A DNA stretch of 64,000 nucleotides, taken from the NCBI GenBank assembly GCA_037355855.1, contig CM074766.1, positions 1,798,001 through 1,862,000 on the forward strand. Direction: 5' to 3'. Source of the stretch: Pseudo-nitzschia pungens (Eukaryota > Bacillariophyta > Bacillariophyceae > Bacillariales > Bacillariaceae). How positions within the stretch are numbered: the stretch's first letter is position 1; each line of letters begins with the position of its first letter. Shown piece by piece: positions 20,155-32,001 of the stretch. The translations under genes and the position numbers were made by a program. The notes under the pieces are model-generated. The model worked only from the letters and a program-made list of their open reading frames with translations, was not told where the DNA came from and did not search any database.

Positions 20155-22281
20155 ATGGGCCGTCAAATTAGGAAAGGAAATAATATCAACGTCGTCGACG
20201 ACGACGACGATAGCGACTCTGTCGGGAGCGCAATTTTTCCCCCTGTAATAACCAGGACAAAATCTGGCAGAGAGGTGCTTAATGCAATAAACACTACTGG
20301 TAGTGGTTCGCGTCGTCGAAGGTCTCAATCTATACATGTAGGTATACGGAGGCACAATGCACACAGAATGGCAGCGCGTTTTGTTCCGAGCACGGTTCAA
20401 TGTCTGACAATTCTTTCTGTGTCGACGTCTTTTTTTGTTTCTTCCGTCACCCCATCTGCACTCGACAATATCCTACCTTTTGCTGCTATGTGACATCAAA
20501 ATGCTTAGGTTCGTAGCAATAATGGAGAAGTAGCCATGTCCCGGAGAGACCGTGCTAGTGCCCGGTTCAAAAACTTCTTCAATCTGCTTCCTGTAGGCAA
20601 CGACGATTCCGAAATTGGTAATGCTGAGGATCCTGAAAGCGGCAGAAGATATACGGTAGATAAGCGGCAATACCACCTAATCCCGCCCAACCGAAACCAG
20701 AGTTTCTGTTTCTGCGTCCGAAGAGGAGTCGGCTTCGGAGCACTTTCGGACATCAAACCAAACGAACACCTAGCAAGCTTCTTGCACTGGACGTTTCGTT
20801 CCACCTTTGTGGTTCTAATTTTTTTTATGTGTCTCTGTTTCTTCGGATTGATCGTAGGTTTTGCGTTCTTGATCACTGCTGCGGGTCGAATGGATGAAGA
20901 TTGCGTTCGTGCAGGTGAGAAAGAAGAGTCGGTTGCGATTCATAGTTGTCTTTGCCGCCAGAAGTCTTGTCATTTTGCGTAATCCCTGTTTTGTTCACCT
21001 CTTGCTTTGTGATTTACGTCTATTTGATAGGAGGTGACCCTGCCAGTAATTTTGCTGACGCCTTTGCCCTCAGCTGGACAACGTTTTCAACGGTAAGCGT
21101 CCGTATGAAAAATGACTATTCTCGGTAACGAATACCACCACATTTACCTCCGGTTGTCCAAAGAAGAATCCTCAAACAACTTTTTTTTTTCTTAGGTTGG
21201 ATACGGAAGCACGTATCCCGCCCTCAGTCATGAAAATGATAGTGAAAACAACTGCATTTTCATCACGTTCATCTGCTCTATGGAATCGTTTTTCGGGGTT
21301 CTGTATTCTGGATTATGTGGTGCAATATTGTTCGGTAAGGTGCTAAGGATTCAATCACACGCTCAGGTAACTTTTTCCGATCCGATTGTCATCCGGTATG
21401 GTAGTGGTTTGCTGGAAGGTTCCAGTGGCGACAACGATGACTACGATGATGAAGGCAAGGATGACAAAATCCCCTGCCCCGTTTTAGAATTTCGCATTGT
21501 CAACCAATTATTCGATCAACCTGGAGGAGAAATCATGGATGCCAGTCTCAATGTAGTAGCAAGCGTAAATGCACGCGATGCTGATCCAATATTGGTTGAC
21601 GCTTTGAACTCGTCACGCCGTTCAAGACTTCTTCGAAGGTACAGTTATCGACCTGAAGATTGGTACGGTAGTAACAGGCCGCCTCTGAATAATTCCGATT
21701 CTCTAATGAGTGACAACCTGAGTGATGCTGCATCACTCGACTCGCGACGGTCTAAAAAGAAATTCTTCCAACTTCTCATGTCGAAAAATCATAACGCAAT
21801 AGATGAAGATCCATCTTCTATGTTGATTGAAAAGCTGATATTTTCCAAGATGTATTTTGAACAGTGCGAGCATCCGTTTTTCAAGCGTGTTTGGGTCGGA
21901 CGACATGTTCTTAATGCGGAATCCCCGCTAATTAGGCCGAAAGTAAAGCGCGAGATTCAGAAAAATAAAGGGTATTGGCCGAAGGACAGGAACAATTATA
22001 CAGCCGTTCGGAAAAGCATACTCTTCAATCAAATTCTTGTGTCGCTCAATGGGGTTTCGAATCTCAGTGCGAACGAGGTTTACGCTCAAAAAATCTACGA
22101 CTATGTAGATGTGAATGTTGGTTATAAGTTTGTCCCCATTCTATACAAGCATGGGGATGGAACAATCCGAGTGGACACAGATTTCATCAACGATGTTCGG
22201 GAGCAAAATGGAGGAGGAGGGGAACCATTGATTGGAGATCAGGAAGATGCGGATTCAAGGAGTAGCGCGAGAGAAACGTAG
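20155..22281 (+). CDS. Inward-rectifier (Kir-type) potassium channel, four exons
   Basis: Exons 20155-20337, 20509-20914, 21031-21092 and 21196-22281 give 578 residues; the last intron splits the selectivity filter between Thr and Val of TVGYG (residues 217-221). Transmembrane segment 1 is about residues 158-185 (FVVLIFFMCLCFFGLIVGFA), the pore helix is ADAFALSWTTF, and segment 2 is about 238-262. The cytoplasmic Kir domain is clear: GKVLRIQSHAQVTFSDPIV, CPVLEFRIVNQ, RVWVGRHVLNAESPLI (compare the animal HVIDE-SPL strand) and GYKFVPIL. Two hydrophilic inserts set it apart: an acidic one after IRYGSGLLEG and one of about 75 residues rich in Ser/Arg in the middle of the Kir domain. Tetrameric K+ conductance is inferred from the family. 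Confidence 0.93.
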
Positions 22282-24009
22282 ACATGCTACATGTCACCTT
22301 TGAGAGAAGGAAAAAGAAACTTGGAGAGCCTGAAATTCGGAAAAATGTCTCCTCTGAAATTGTTGTTTCAAGCATTTTATCTCACTCGCATCCTTTGGTC
22401 GCCGACGACGATTGAGTTAATTCGAAACCACGAAATCACTGCAATACTCGGCAGTAACTTTTCTATAATGATTCAATGTATATAATACAGCACTCCAGTG
22501 CATTATTTCACTGAAAACCTTTGCCTTTGCTTTGTCGAGTTGTGTGGAATCTCAATGGGCTTCCCACAATACCTGCCTATAATCCATATCTATTACCAAC
22601 TTGACTGTGTCTCGCGCACGAGGTGCAACTTCAAATAATAATATATAGATATTCTCTATGTGACGAGGTTAAGTCGTCCCAACCTTGAGGTTCGGTGTAA
22701 ACATATTGCTGAGATGTTCATCGTCGGGGCTCTCTGTGGTCCTGCTAGTAGTCGATCGCTCAGAAAATCATAGTAGGAATTTGTAGAAATTCACCACGAT
22801 CAATGACATGTCAGAAACGTTCACCAAATTTGGTCCCCTTCTGTTTGTAACAATTTGATTTGAGTATAAAGATGATTCTGTCCACGAGCAGGGATGTAAT
22901 AGTTAGGACAAACTACAAATTGACACAAAAGTATGAACTTTCATTAATGAAGATGATGGATTATTCACCAAAAGCAGATTTCCTGAAGCAGTCAAGTTGG
23001 TACAGATTCATTTGTTGCCTTTAGAGTTAAATCTATGGCAATTTTCAATTGAGGAGGTCCAACAGAAATATGTGACAATTTCATGCTCGATGAACACTTG
23101 TATTGAGGAGTAGTACTAATACTAATACCTTCTCATAGGCAATTTACCTCCAACTCATTGCTCTTAGGCTATGGTATGGAGTGTGAGACACTCTCAAGGA
23201 AATTTTTGTTTTAATTTCAAAATAATAGAAGAAAATCGTCATAACTACGCACCACCACCAAATGGTGTCAGATTTCGTGCTCTATTATTTTTTGGGAATC
23301 AAAGCGCTCAGAGGAGGAGGTGATTACTGCACGCATCATTATCCTGCATGCAAAGCCATTATTATTATTAATTTGTCTCTTCTTCATCTTCGTTGCAGTA
23401 AGCCTTATGGTACAGGACCAACAGAGCAATTAGTGGAAGAGAAGTTGGGTAACGTTGCAGATAGTTCAGACTAGAATCAAAATCCAAAGTGTCTCCAATC
23501 AGATGAGACACAAACCTTATCACCACTTAGATTCATGCTGATCAAAAAGAACTTCCGTCGTATCTTGTACCGTACCAGGTACGTACCCTATCGTACGTCC
23601 AAAAACTAGGTTGAGTCCTTGTGGTAATGGTAGTATGGTATCTACGTTAGTTATCACTGATAAATATGAGTAATATGAGTAAGGTTATGTCAGATGGCGT
23701 GGACCTCGCAGAACCGCACAAAACGTTCGGTATCACAAAAGTTCGTAACAGGTAACTTACGTACAACTACGAGTAACTTACTGTAAGTAAACCTTAGGTA
23801 AATCTTATTGTATTGTAATCCCAACATCAACGCGGGTAACTTAGCCGGTGGCACCCCGTTTCAAGCCAGCAATATCTCGTGCCGATCACGTCTCTCTATT
23901 CGTTCATTTCTTTCATCGTTGTAGTGAAGTAACTGACCTACTGTTACCAATAGCCTGTCTAATTCAACAATTATCAACTCTTCACAGATCAACATTAAAT
24001 TCATTTAAA
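22282..24009. other. Intergenic region without recognised gene
   Basis: About 1.7 kb, AT-rich. A motif cluster at 23565-23830 (for example CGTACCAGGTACGTACC, AGGTAACTTACGTAC) precedes the HAD gene. The frame of the HAD gene is open upstream to 23848 but without ATG. Confidence 0.5.
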
Positions 24010-24750
24010 ATGACACAATCATCGACGTACGATACGCTGCTATTGGATATGGATGGAGTTCTCGCAGAGGTGTCAAAATCATATCGAGCGTCAATAGTCG
24101 CAACTTGCCATAAATATGGAGCTAGCTCGGTAACGTTGGACGTGATTGGGGACTGGAAAGCGAAGGGTGGCTGCAATAATGATTGGAAACTGTCCCTCGA
24201 TTTAATCAATGAAGATCCGAACGGACAGAAGGGATTGACTCTGGAGGAAGTAACCGAAACCTTTGAGGAGTTTTATCAGGGCACGAAGGACACACCTGGT
24301 CTTTGCGACCTTGAAAGTCTAATTCCCGACAAGAAAATTCTTGAAGAGCTACGAAAAAGGTCAAAAAAAGTCGGAATTGTTACAGGACGGCCAATCAAGG
24401 ATTGCGAAAAATTCCTGAAGTTGCATGGATTGGATAATCTCGTTGATTGTTCTGTCTGCATGGAGGATGGTCCCGCTAAGCCCGACCCCTTCCCTGTCCT
24501 AGAATGTTGCAAGCGGTTGGGCGTAGATCCATCTCGATCCGTTGTTTTGGTTGGAGATACACCTGATGATATCAGGGCTGCAGTTGCAGCAGGATGCAGC
24601 GGCGTGGGAGTAGCTACCCCGGAAGCAGCTGAGGAATTGGCAGCGCAAGGAGAGACTTACGACAAAGCTAAACTGTGTGTGGCGATGAAGGAATGCGGAG
24701 CAGATATTATCCTAGAACCAGGTTTTAAGAAGCTCGTCGACTACTTCTAA
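24010..24750 (+). CDS. HAD-superfamily IA phosphatase-like protein
   Basis: A 246-residue intronless protein starting at the ATG at 24010. All HAD motifs are present: motif I LLLDMDGVLAE (nucleophile and acid/base Asp), motif II IVTGRP, the motif III lysine in AKPDPFPVL, and motif IV VVLVGDTPDDIRAA. The helical cap has GGCNNDWKLSLDLI. The combination DMDGVLA-V--SYR, GG-NNDW and EDGPAKP is that of the TIGR01548 group (subfamily IA hypothetical 1), found in bacteria, archaea and plants. A soluble phosphohydrolase is expected; the substrate is unknown. No targeting peptide is seen. Confidence 0.9.
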   Translation: MTQSSTYDTLLLDMDGVLAEVSKSYRASIVATCHKYGASSVTLDVIGDWKAKGGCNNDWKLSLDLINEDPNGQKGLTLEEVTETFEEFYQGTKDTPGLCDLESLIPDKKILEELRKRSKKVGIVTGRPIKDCEKFLKLHGLDNLVDCSVCMEDGPAKPDPFPVLECCKRLGVDPSRSVVLVGDTPDDIRAAVAAGCSGVGVATPEAAEELAAQGETYDKAKLCVAMKECGADIILEPGFKKLVDYF

Positions 24751-26304
24751 AAGAATCTAAAAGAAGGTTCAACTTGATCGATTCGAGAAGTTGTCAATTC
24801 ATCTACTACTGTGAATTATCAATTTTAAATGCTGGATTTTTGTGCTGGTTACCTCTCTTCTTTCCCACTTCTCCAAAACGAGCGGGGGTGATAAAATTCG
24901 TTAGTCTCTTTCACCAGTTGTCGGTCACTATTCCTGCATTAAGTTTTCACTCCTGTAGGCCATTCACAAAGCTGAGAGTTCTTGCACCCATTAGCAAAAG
25001 ACAGAGGAAAAGAAGCACCACCTTGAAAACAATACACACTGACGTACAACCAAAAACAAAACATTAGCACCTAAAGATTAATATTTCTTTCATCGCAAAG
25101 GTGCCCTAGCTGCGTCCCATGCCACGCAAACTGCTTATTTGAATCAGTCAGAGTGATTGATCCATCCATCATGGCCCATGTTGACACACACGGATCTCTA
25201 ATATCATTCACCAAACTTCTTGATTATAGTTGTTGACCTCTTTCTTGTTTATATTTCGTGTGAGTAATGATCTTCTCAGAGGAAGCGAGAATGAATCTGC
25301 CAATATTGGTCAAAAAGATACGTGCCTCAAGGTGCAGTTGTAGTTTGATCACAAGCTAGTAGTAAGCTGAAGAGAACCCTTTTCTGTGATTCTGAGATTT
25401 CATTTTTCAATATTTGCAACAACTTTATGCAATAAACCTGGCTAGTCCAAGGAGCAAGGGTTGGTGCATCCTGTAACACCGCCTCACTGTTGGAATAGAT
25501 GTCTCGTCCAGCAAATCACGACCAAATGTGATTTTAAAAATAATTCAATACTTGCAGTAGAAAAGAGGAAATTTGATCTAGGAGTAAAATGCAGGACATA
25601 CGTGTGCGTTGTTGGTAATGCTTTGAGTACAACAAAGGAAACATCTCTTCGAACACGAGTGATGCCTACGGTATCAACAGTTTTTTGTTCTTTTTCATGA
25701 GGATGGAACCAAGATAATCTCGTTGGCAGGTAAACCGAAAACACTATCCTACGAGGTAAGGTTAAGACTTACCGGTACCGGTACTCAAAATTTTTGAGAT
25801 TTTCCGGTTCAACCCAAATCCGAAAAAACAACAATGCTTTCGGACGCCTCACACTCAGGGACTAGCTCGTATGAGTATGGTAAATGTACATACGTAATTA
25901 CCGGTATTAAAAGAGTAATCTTACCTGTGTATCGGTAATCTTACTTTTGATCGAAAGCATGAAATACGCCTTCCGTGCTCGCTCGGCTGCCGTTGATACG
26001 TTCGCAAAAAACTAACGTACAGTAACCTTATTGTTTTTCGTTATTTTTTTAATTACAGTACAGATTGTCAGAATTACTTCGTGCGAAGCAAGGCTTACTC
26101 GTAAACCTTACTTGCAGTAGTAAGGTTACCTGTACTTCGTCTTGCATTGCTTTTTGCACTCAGAATCGTTTCAAACTGTGAATGCCCGTCTCGGTACGAG
26201 TTAGTAACGTATTCGTTCTCTGGAACCCTTTCGGACTTTTCCATTTAGCAGATGGGAAGAACAAAACATTTTGGTTACTTCCGATAGAATGGCGTTAAGG
26301 ATTA
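24751..26304. other. Intergenic region without recognised gene
   Basis: About 1.55 kb. The interspersed motif is dense between 25750 and 26130, including GACTTACCGGTACCGGTAC and GTAGTAAGGTTACCTGTAC. A short open frame at 24774-25067 has no recognisable content and may be 3' UTR of the HAD gene. Confidence 0.5.
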
Positions 26305-27687
26305 TTGAAAATGAAGACGTCTGATGAGTTAGAAAGGCAGAGAAGCATCTTCCGAGCGAGGTCTGAACAACTATCAGAAACTGTTGGGCGATCTCCTTTG
26401 ACAGATGTATCGAATCCTCGTGAAGTTTTGGATTCCCCAACATCGGAATCGAACAAACATAGTTCAGATTATGTTTTTTCTCCATCTAATAACTATAAAT
26501 ATGATGAGAATAGAAAGGAAAAGTTCCAACTCATGAATGTCAAGATTGTAATTTATGGGTTGAATGGGATTATGTGTGAACATGTACCATCCAAGAAGCC
26601 CAAATTTGGAAGAAAGGAAACGCCCACCAACGAGTCGAACAAGATGAAAGAACTAAACTCGACAACTGCTGTCGTATCTTGCAAAAAGAATGGAACTGAC
26701 AATGAAATTCTATTTGAGAAGTTTTTGCCAAGCATGCCTCTTGGGCGTCCATTTGCTATGAGCTTGAACAAAGTTCGGTATGCAGCGTCTTGGCCCTCAG
26801 AGCAGTTGAGTTTGCACCAGGAAGAAGGAGCGAAAGAACGATCTTCATTTGAAATCACACGATGTATGAAACAATCTGCATTTGCGCCGGGTGTAGGTGT
26901 GGGATCGAATTATTGTCATGAAACGTTAGAGGTTGGAATTAACATTAGTAGAGGTAAAGAACTGATTCGACTAGGTACGGCATTAATTGTCATTGATGGT
27001 GAAGAAGAGGGCGAAGTAGTCATGAATATACCGGCAATTCCATTTCCACTCAACAACAAGAAACTCAAAAAGAGAAAGAACAAATATGGGTACTTCCTAG
27101 ATGATCCTTCTCGACGATTCTTTTTGGAAAATAACTCGGTGATGAAAATTGGGGTGCAAGTCATTCCTGAAGAAGCAATTCGTTTTGCTAGGAAGAAAGA
27201 GAAGGAGAAAATGAGGAAAGAAAATGAATTGAATGAGTTACTCGAAAAGGATAATTTTGTGGTAGACTTACTTCGAAAGGTGGATGATGATAATCTTGAA
27301 CGCGAAAGAATACAGATCAACAGCCTTGCACCAGATACTGGGGCAACAACAAATAATGATGTTTTGCCCAATCATAAGACTCGATTGAATTCCTCTCTAC
27401 CTTACTTTTTATGTGGGAGTTTGCCAAGCACTTGGGTACCGGACTTCATGAAAAGTACTAGCGACACAGAACCAAATATGCCTGAGGAAATAATCACTGA
27501 CAACAGTCGTGATCACATGGGATTGCAGTCATTCATCAGTTCAGTTTCTGAGTCAACAGATGGTTCAGATGATATAGTTGAAGGTGAGTAAAAACGATGA
27601 AGTATCTGCGTTATATGAGCGACCTGGAAATTATTTGATATCCTAAAACATTTGATTTTGAATACAACAGTTGCTGGGGAGTTGTAA
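26305..27687 (+). CDS. C2-like domain family protein, member 2
   Basis: The first exon from ATG (26311 is a second in-frame ATG) is open to 27591. The stop there sits inside a GTGAGT donor, so I propose exon 1 26305-27583, an intron 27584-27670 (87 bp, ending TACAACAG) and a short exon 2 27671-27687 adding VAGEL. Without splicing the protein is 428 residues. The core matches the other two family members: NVKIVIYGLNGIMCE, FLPSMPLGRPFAMSLNKVRYAASWP, LEVGINISRGKELIRLGTAL...VVMNIPAIPFP and FFLENNSVMKIGVQVI. It then has a charged helix (residues ~295-340) and LPYFLCGSLPSTWVPDF. C2-like fold is inferred; function is unknown. The gene is AT-rich and converges on member 3. Confidence 0.75.
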
Positions 27688-28196
27688 ATTATGAACTATT
27701 GGGAAGGAAGATCGAAACCGTACGCACAATGCAAGGACGTGGATAATACGATCAATAACAGGTTCGACAGACTCTAGGGGTTGATAATGCAAAAAGCAGA
27801 AACAAGTTTACGAGCATCGCTAAAATTCTCTGCTGCTATCGTGCACAATACTGTATTTCAAATGTAGTACTTTGAATTTTATCTCTATTATTTATTCTGT
27901 AAGCACGATGTGAACATGCCACTAAGTGACTGGATTCTGCATGATAATCCTAGTTCTGATGCGCTTATCTATACGATCAAATTTCTTGGAATCATTATTT
28001 TGTGGCGTTCTATGCGGGCAAGGCCCCCCCATGAATCGCACAACTCAACTTCGTTATTGCTCAGCGCTATTCAGTGTTTTGAAGTTCTTAATTTTTTATC
28101 TTTTTTCAGATGCTTCGGAACCATCGACTGTTCCTACTAAATCTTACAATTTCACAATGCCAACGTTAGTATCCCCCTTTCTTCCTGTACAATCGA
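27688..28196. other. Convergent 3' intergenic region
   Basis: About 0.5 kb between two C2-like family members, AT-rich with no clear gene or repeat. Confidence 0.45.
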
Positions 28197-29690
28197 TTAT
28201 GTCATGCGATACTTCTTCTGTCTATTCGTATTCCCCGAGAAATTTTTCCCTCCGTTTTCTTGGTTTATATCAAACTTCCGTATTCGGTCATTCAAATTAT
28301 CTATTTCCTTTTCATTCATGTGACTGGATTCAAATGAAAAGCTTCCAGTGAAAAGCCTCCCATAGTGAGTCCTTGATATCGTAATTTCTTCCCCACAGCA
28401 GATTGGCGAACAAGACCAAGAACGATTGCAGCCAGAGTCACTAATCCCTGACAGTACTGACACAAGCTCGTTCGACGAGTCAACAGAAACATACGGCACT
28501 GGGGCTTCTTCGTCGGCTCGGTGGACTCGATGCTGCCGAACTTTATGGGAGGTTCTTTTACCCATGCGCATAGATGTCTCGTGTCTTTCAGAGATACGTG
28601 CCTTGTCTTTACTCAAGACTTTGGATCTTCCTTTCTGATCTCGAACTTTCACTACTGTCGGGAAGTTCAAACCGCACCCAGGTGAAGAAGTATAAGGTGC
28701 TGGTCTTTCATCCCATGACCATCTCGTTGCGTACGAAGAGTCATCGTTCCTCCAAATTTCTGCACCTTCCTGACCAGGATGTCCAGTTTTGATATCTGCC
28801 TTGATACGCAATGTTGCGGATGGTTGAAGCGTGTACGTGAAATCTCCGTCTGTAAATGTATTGCGTTGTTTCTTTCCAAATAAACCTCGTTTTGATTTCG
28901 ATCCATTTGCTGGAGATGTTAAAGGCAAGACGTCAAGGTTCATTATATGTTCGGAAGTATCATTTCCATTTACGTAAAACTTTGCAATGCCCAGTGGTAT
29001 GCGCTCATCACCGCATTTTAATCCAACGAGTAGTTTCACTAATTCGGGCTCGAAGGAAACGTGTGAACCAATCAAATCATCGTCATTGTCATCACGTGCA
29101 TCCTCTCTTTGAAGTTCGAGAGAAAAATGGAGCCTTCGTCTTGACTTCGACTTCGACATTGCATTTCCATCGCGCTTGTTCACCCAGAAAACTTTCGTCG
29201 TATTCACTTTCTCTTCGAAATTTGTCATTAAAGGATGACTAAGCGCTGAGTATTTTCCAGAACTTGCGAGTTCAACGAACCCTACCGTAATTCGATTATT
29301 GGTTGGTTGCTTCGTTCGTTTGTTTATTCTGTCTATTTTCAGTCCTTCCATGTATCCGATTGAAATACGCACGTGGAATGTTTTACTATTTGATTCCGGT
29401 GGAATCCTTCTCTCCGTAACAGCACCTTGTCCATTTCGTACCCTCTCTTGAGATTGACGAACGTTCTGCCTAGGCGAAGTGTCGATGTCATCTCGGCGAT
29501 TCGAATTTAAATTAGGGTTTGGAGAAATTTTTGTTTGCGAAGTTGACGGGGTCTTCTTCTCCGCGTCATGTTTCCGCGGTTTCGATTTCTTACTTCGAAC
29601 ACCATCTCGATGTTTCCGAGGACGATCGTCCAATCGATCCTTCAAAGGCCCAGCGGACACATCTCTCTCCTTCCCACCCACCATTGCCAT
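28197..29690 (-). CDS. C2-like domain family protein, member 3
   Basis: A 497-residue protein when started at the ATG at 29690 (MAMVGGKERDV). The N-terminal ~100 residues are basic and low in complexity. The family core follows: FHVRISIGYMEGLKIDR, ITVGFVELASSGKYSALSHPL, VFWVNKR, then VKLLVGLKCGDERIPLGIAKFYV, MNLDVLPLTSP, FTYTLQPSATLRIKADI. These align in order with the genes at 9761-10837 and 26305-27687. The C-terminal ~200 residues are polar, with GKRTSHKVRQHRVH and an Asn-rich end. A TTTGCAG just upstream could be a splice acceptor, so an upstream exon is possible. Function and location are unknown. Confidence 0.75.
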   Translation of the reverse strand: MAMVGGKERDVSAGPLKDRLDDRPRKHRDGVRSKKSKPRKHDAEKKTPSTSQTKISPNPNLNSNRRDDIDTSPRQNVRQSQERVRNGQGAVTERRIPPESNSKTFHVRISIGYMEGLKIDRINKRTKQPTNNRITVGFVELASSGKYSALSHPLMTNFEEKVNTTKVFWVNKRDGNAMSKSKSRRRLHFSLELQREDARDDNDDDLIGSHVSFEPELVKLLVGLKCGDERIPLGIAKFYVNGNDTSEHIMNLDVLPLTSPANGSKSKRGLFGKKQRNTFTDGDFTYTLQPSATLRIKADIKTGHPGQEGAEIWRNDDSSYATRWSWDERPAPYTSSPGCGLNFPTVVKVRDQKGRSKVLSKDKARISERHETSMRMGKRTSHKVRQHRVHRADEEAPVPYVSVDSSNELVSVLSGISDSGCNRSWSCSPICCGEEITISRTHYGRLFTGSFSFESSHMNEKEIDNLNDRIRKFDINQENGGKNFSGNTNRQKKYRMT

Positions 29691-32001
29691 CTGGTTCTGC
29701 AAACGGATGACTTTTCCCTACTGACACAAGTTTTTCGTCGAGAGAAAATATACCGTTATACAAGTATTGATGGTGTACTTCAATGCATTCAGTTCCAGGT
29801 TGCAAGAAATTATGCTCTCAGAAGCAGGGTGATGATGGTGATCGTCAGATGTGTTCCTAATAGACTGGGGCTATGAAATGTATAACTTGATTTGTTTACG
29901 AAGAAAATCCGAAGACACAAACGCTTGAAGTATTTCTTGCTTCTCAAGTTTTCACTATGGCTCACAATCATCAGTCCAAAAAATGAGGAATTTTTTTTTT
30001 ACGTTGATCCGTTGAGGAAATTCTTAACACAGAAAAATTTGGCTGGCAGGAGTGCTCGCGACTCGCTTACGAAATAAATCTTAACTGGTAAGATAAAAAT
30101 AAATAAGGAAAAATACATGTTCAACGGATGTGAGAATGTTGATCGCAATGCATGCTAGTTGCATAATAATGAGAACTTTTGCGTATGATGAGCCACAACG
30201 TACAAATCAGCGGTTCCGGGAGTAGTTGACTTCTACCGTTATGTACTGTTCCAGTTGGTCCGATCCACCGCAAGAACTACTAAGGTAAGTTACCGTATGG
30301 TACGAGTATTCAAATTCAAAATAGTTGGGAGGGTCATCAGAATTTTAATTTTTTTTAGGAGGACGGAAAAAGAAAAACTTGTACTCCGTACATACGTAGT
30401 AACTTACTGTACTACGAACTTCGTTCTAAACGGTGGAACCGATCATGACAACATGAGTACTGATGCCATATTATTTACCATAAGATTTACTGTACCCGTA
30501 CCGGTACAGTTTGGCAGCACAACAAAACATTATTTATCATCTTGTGAAAATGAGTACAAGTAGTTCGGGGCAAGTTGTTACTAACACTGAACAAATAACT
30601 ACTCGTATCGTCTGAGCATCTCAACGTCTCGTGAACAGACAAACGGTGTAGTCCCCTTACGCAGTCTTGGTCGAATAGAAATGTCACTGAGGTGAGCCCG
30701 CATCTCTGTACCTCTAGACGGAACTACGATGGATTGTTCCTTGTCCGCGATTCCATGCTAAATGAAGAAATAGAAAGTGAAGGTTTTCACAACTGGCCAT
30801 GACGATAAACTTTTCGCTCGAAAGCCATTTTTTGGTTCATGGGAGTCAGAAAAATATGCTTAAATTTCCGAGCCAGATAAAGAATTGTAGCAATGGGAAG
30901 AGGTGTAACGTTTCCATAGCTGAAAGACCACGCCTCAAGTTGGTGCCAAAAGAGCTTTTTCTAACTGTCATTATTTGGAATAATTTCATTTTCTCATTTT
31001 ACTCCCAGGGGAAACTAATATCAGTCCATTAAAATGCGTCGAAGCACCATATTTGTAAAGGGCCCTGTTCTTGAAAGCAAAAAAGTGCTATTGATTATGA
31101 AGTTGAAGTAGACAGCAAGGAACGGTCTGACCACATCGTTGAGCTCTGCAAAATTTTAAAATTCGTAGCGCTCAAGATTATTTCAACGAACGGAAGATTC
31201 GTACAACCCTTTCATAACTGAATTTGCTCTGACATTGATGCTGATGTCATTCTTGCTAGCTACAAAATTGTCGAAGCCAGTACGAGGTACGATGAAGTCA
31301 AAGGTGAGAATATTGGTGATTTGGAAAGCAGTCGTTTTTACTCTTGTAGGTTTGAAAGTAGGAACATTTTCTATTCTCGTAATGCAGCAAAGGTGACGAT
31401 AACTATTAGTTTCGGAGAAGAAGGGAAGAATCTTTTCGATTCCAGCTGCAACAAACAATGTATTACTTCGACATCCTACAGCATTGTTGCCATTGTTTGA
31501 AAAAGACTTAAGACGTATAGTAATCAAAGTGTTTTTAATGTGTTACTGTATTCCACACAGTTGACAACTTTAAAGTGAGAAGTTGAAAATAACAAAAGGA
31601 GATTAGATTTTTGAGGGTCTTGAAGATGATTCCGCGACCACTACTTCGTGCTGTATGACCTCGTACTACGAGTACCTCATACGTACGATATTGTTTAGGT
31701 CCTTACCGAATTGTGTATGAAAGAGATGAATGTACTTCGTTATGTAGATCGCCCTGCGCGCACAAGAAACCGTTGTAGCTTTTTGAATTTCTCGTGTTGT
31801 TCGTTGTTGTTGTCGCACCTTTTTCTTCAGTTGTTCCGCGATTTTCTAGAAGACAACATAAAGATCTGCGCAACGACGCATTTCCCAGGCTGCCGATACA
31901 AACTCCTTCATTACGAGTCTTCCCTCATCACCGTTTGTGTACTTCAGGAAGTAAAGAAATCCCAAAGAATTGACCAAACTCGAGGGTCGATTGGTCCAAA
32001 G
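29691..32001. other. Intergenic region without recognised gene
   Basis: About 2.3 kb, AT-rich. A motif cluster lies at 30285-30510 (GGTAAGTTACCGTATGGTAC, TACCGTACCGGTAC-like). The minus-strand open frame at 31183-31527 (114 codons) shows no recognisable domain. The frame of the following coiled-coil gene is open upstream to about 31711. Confidence 0.5.

Noticed and set aside
31183..31527. Minus-strand open frame of 114 codons
   Set aside because: No recognisable domain, no neighbouring exons and no supporting signals. Left unannotated.
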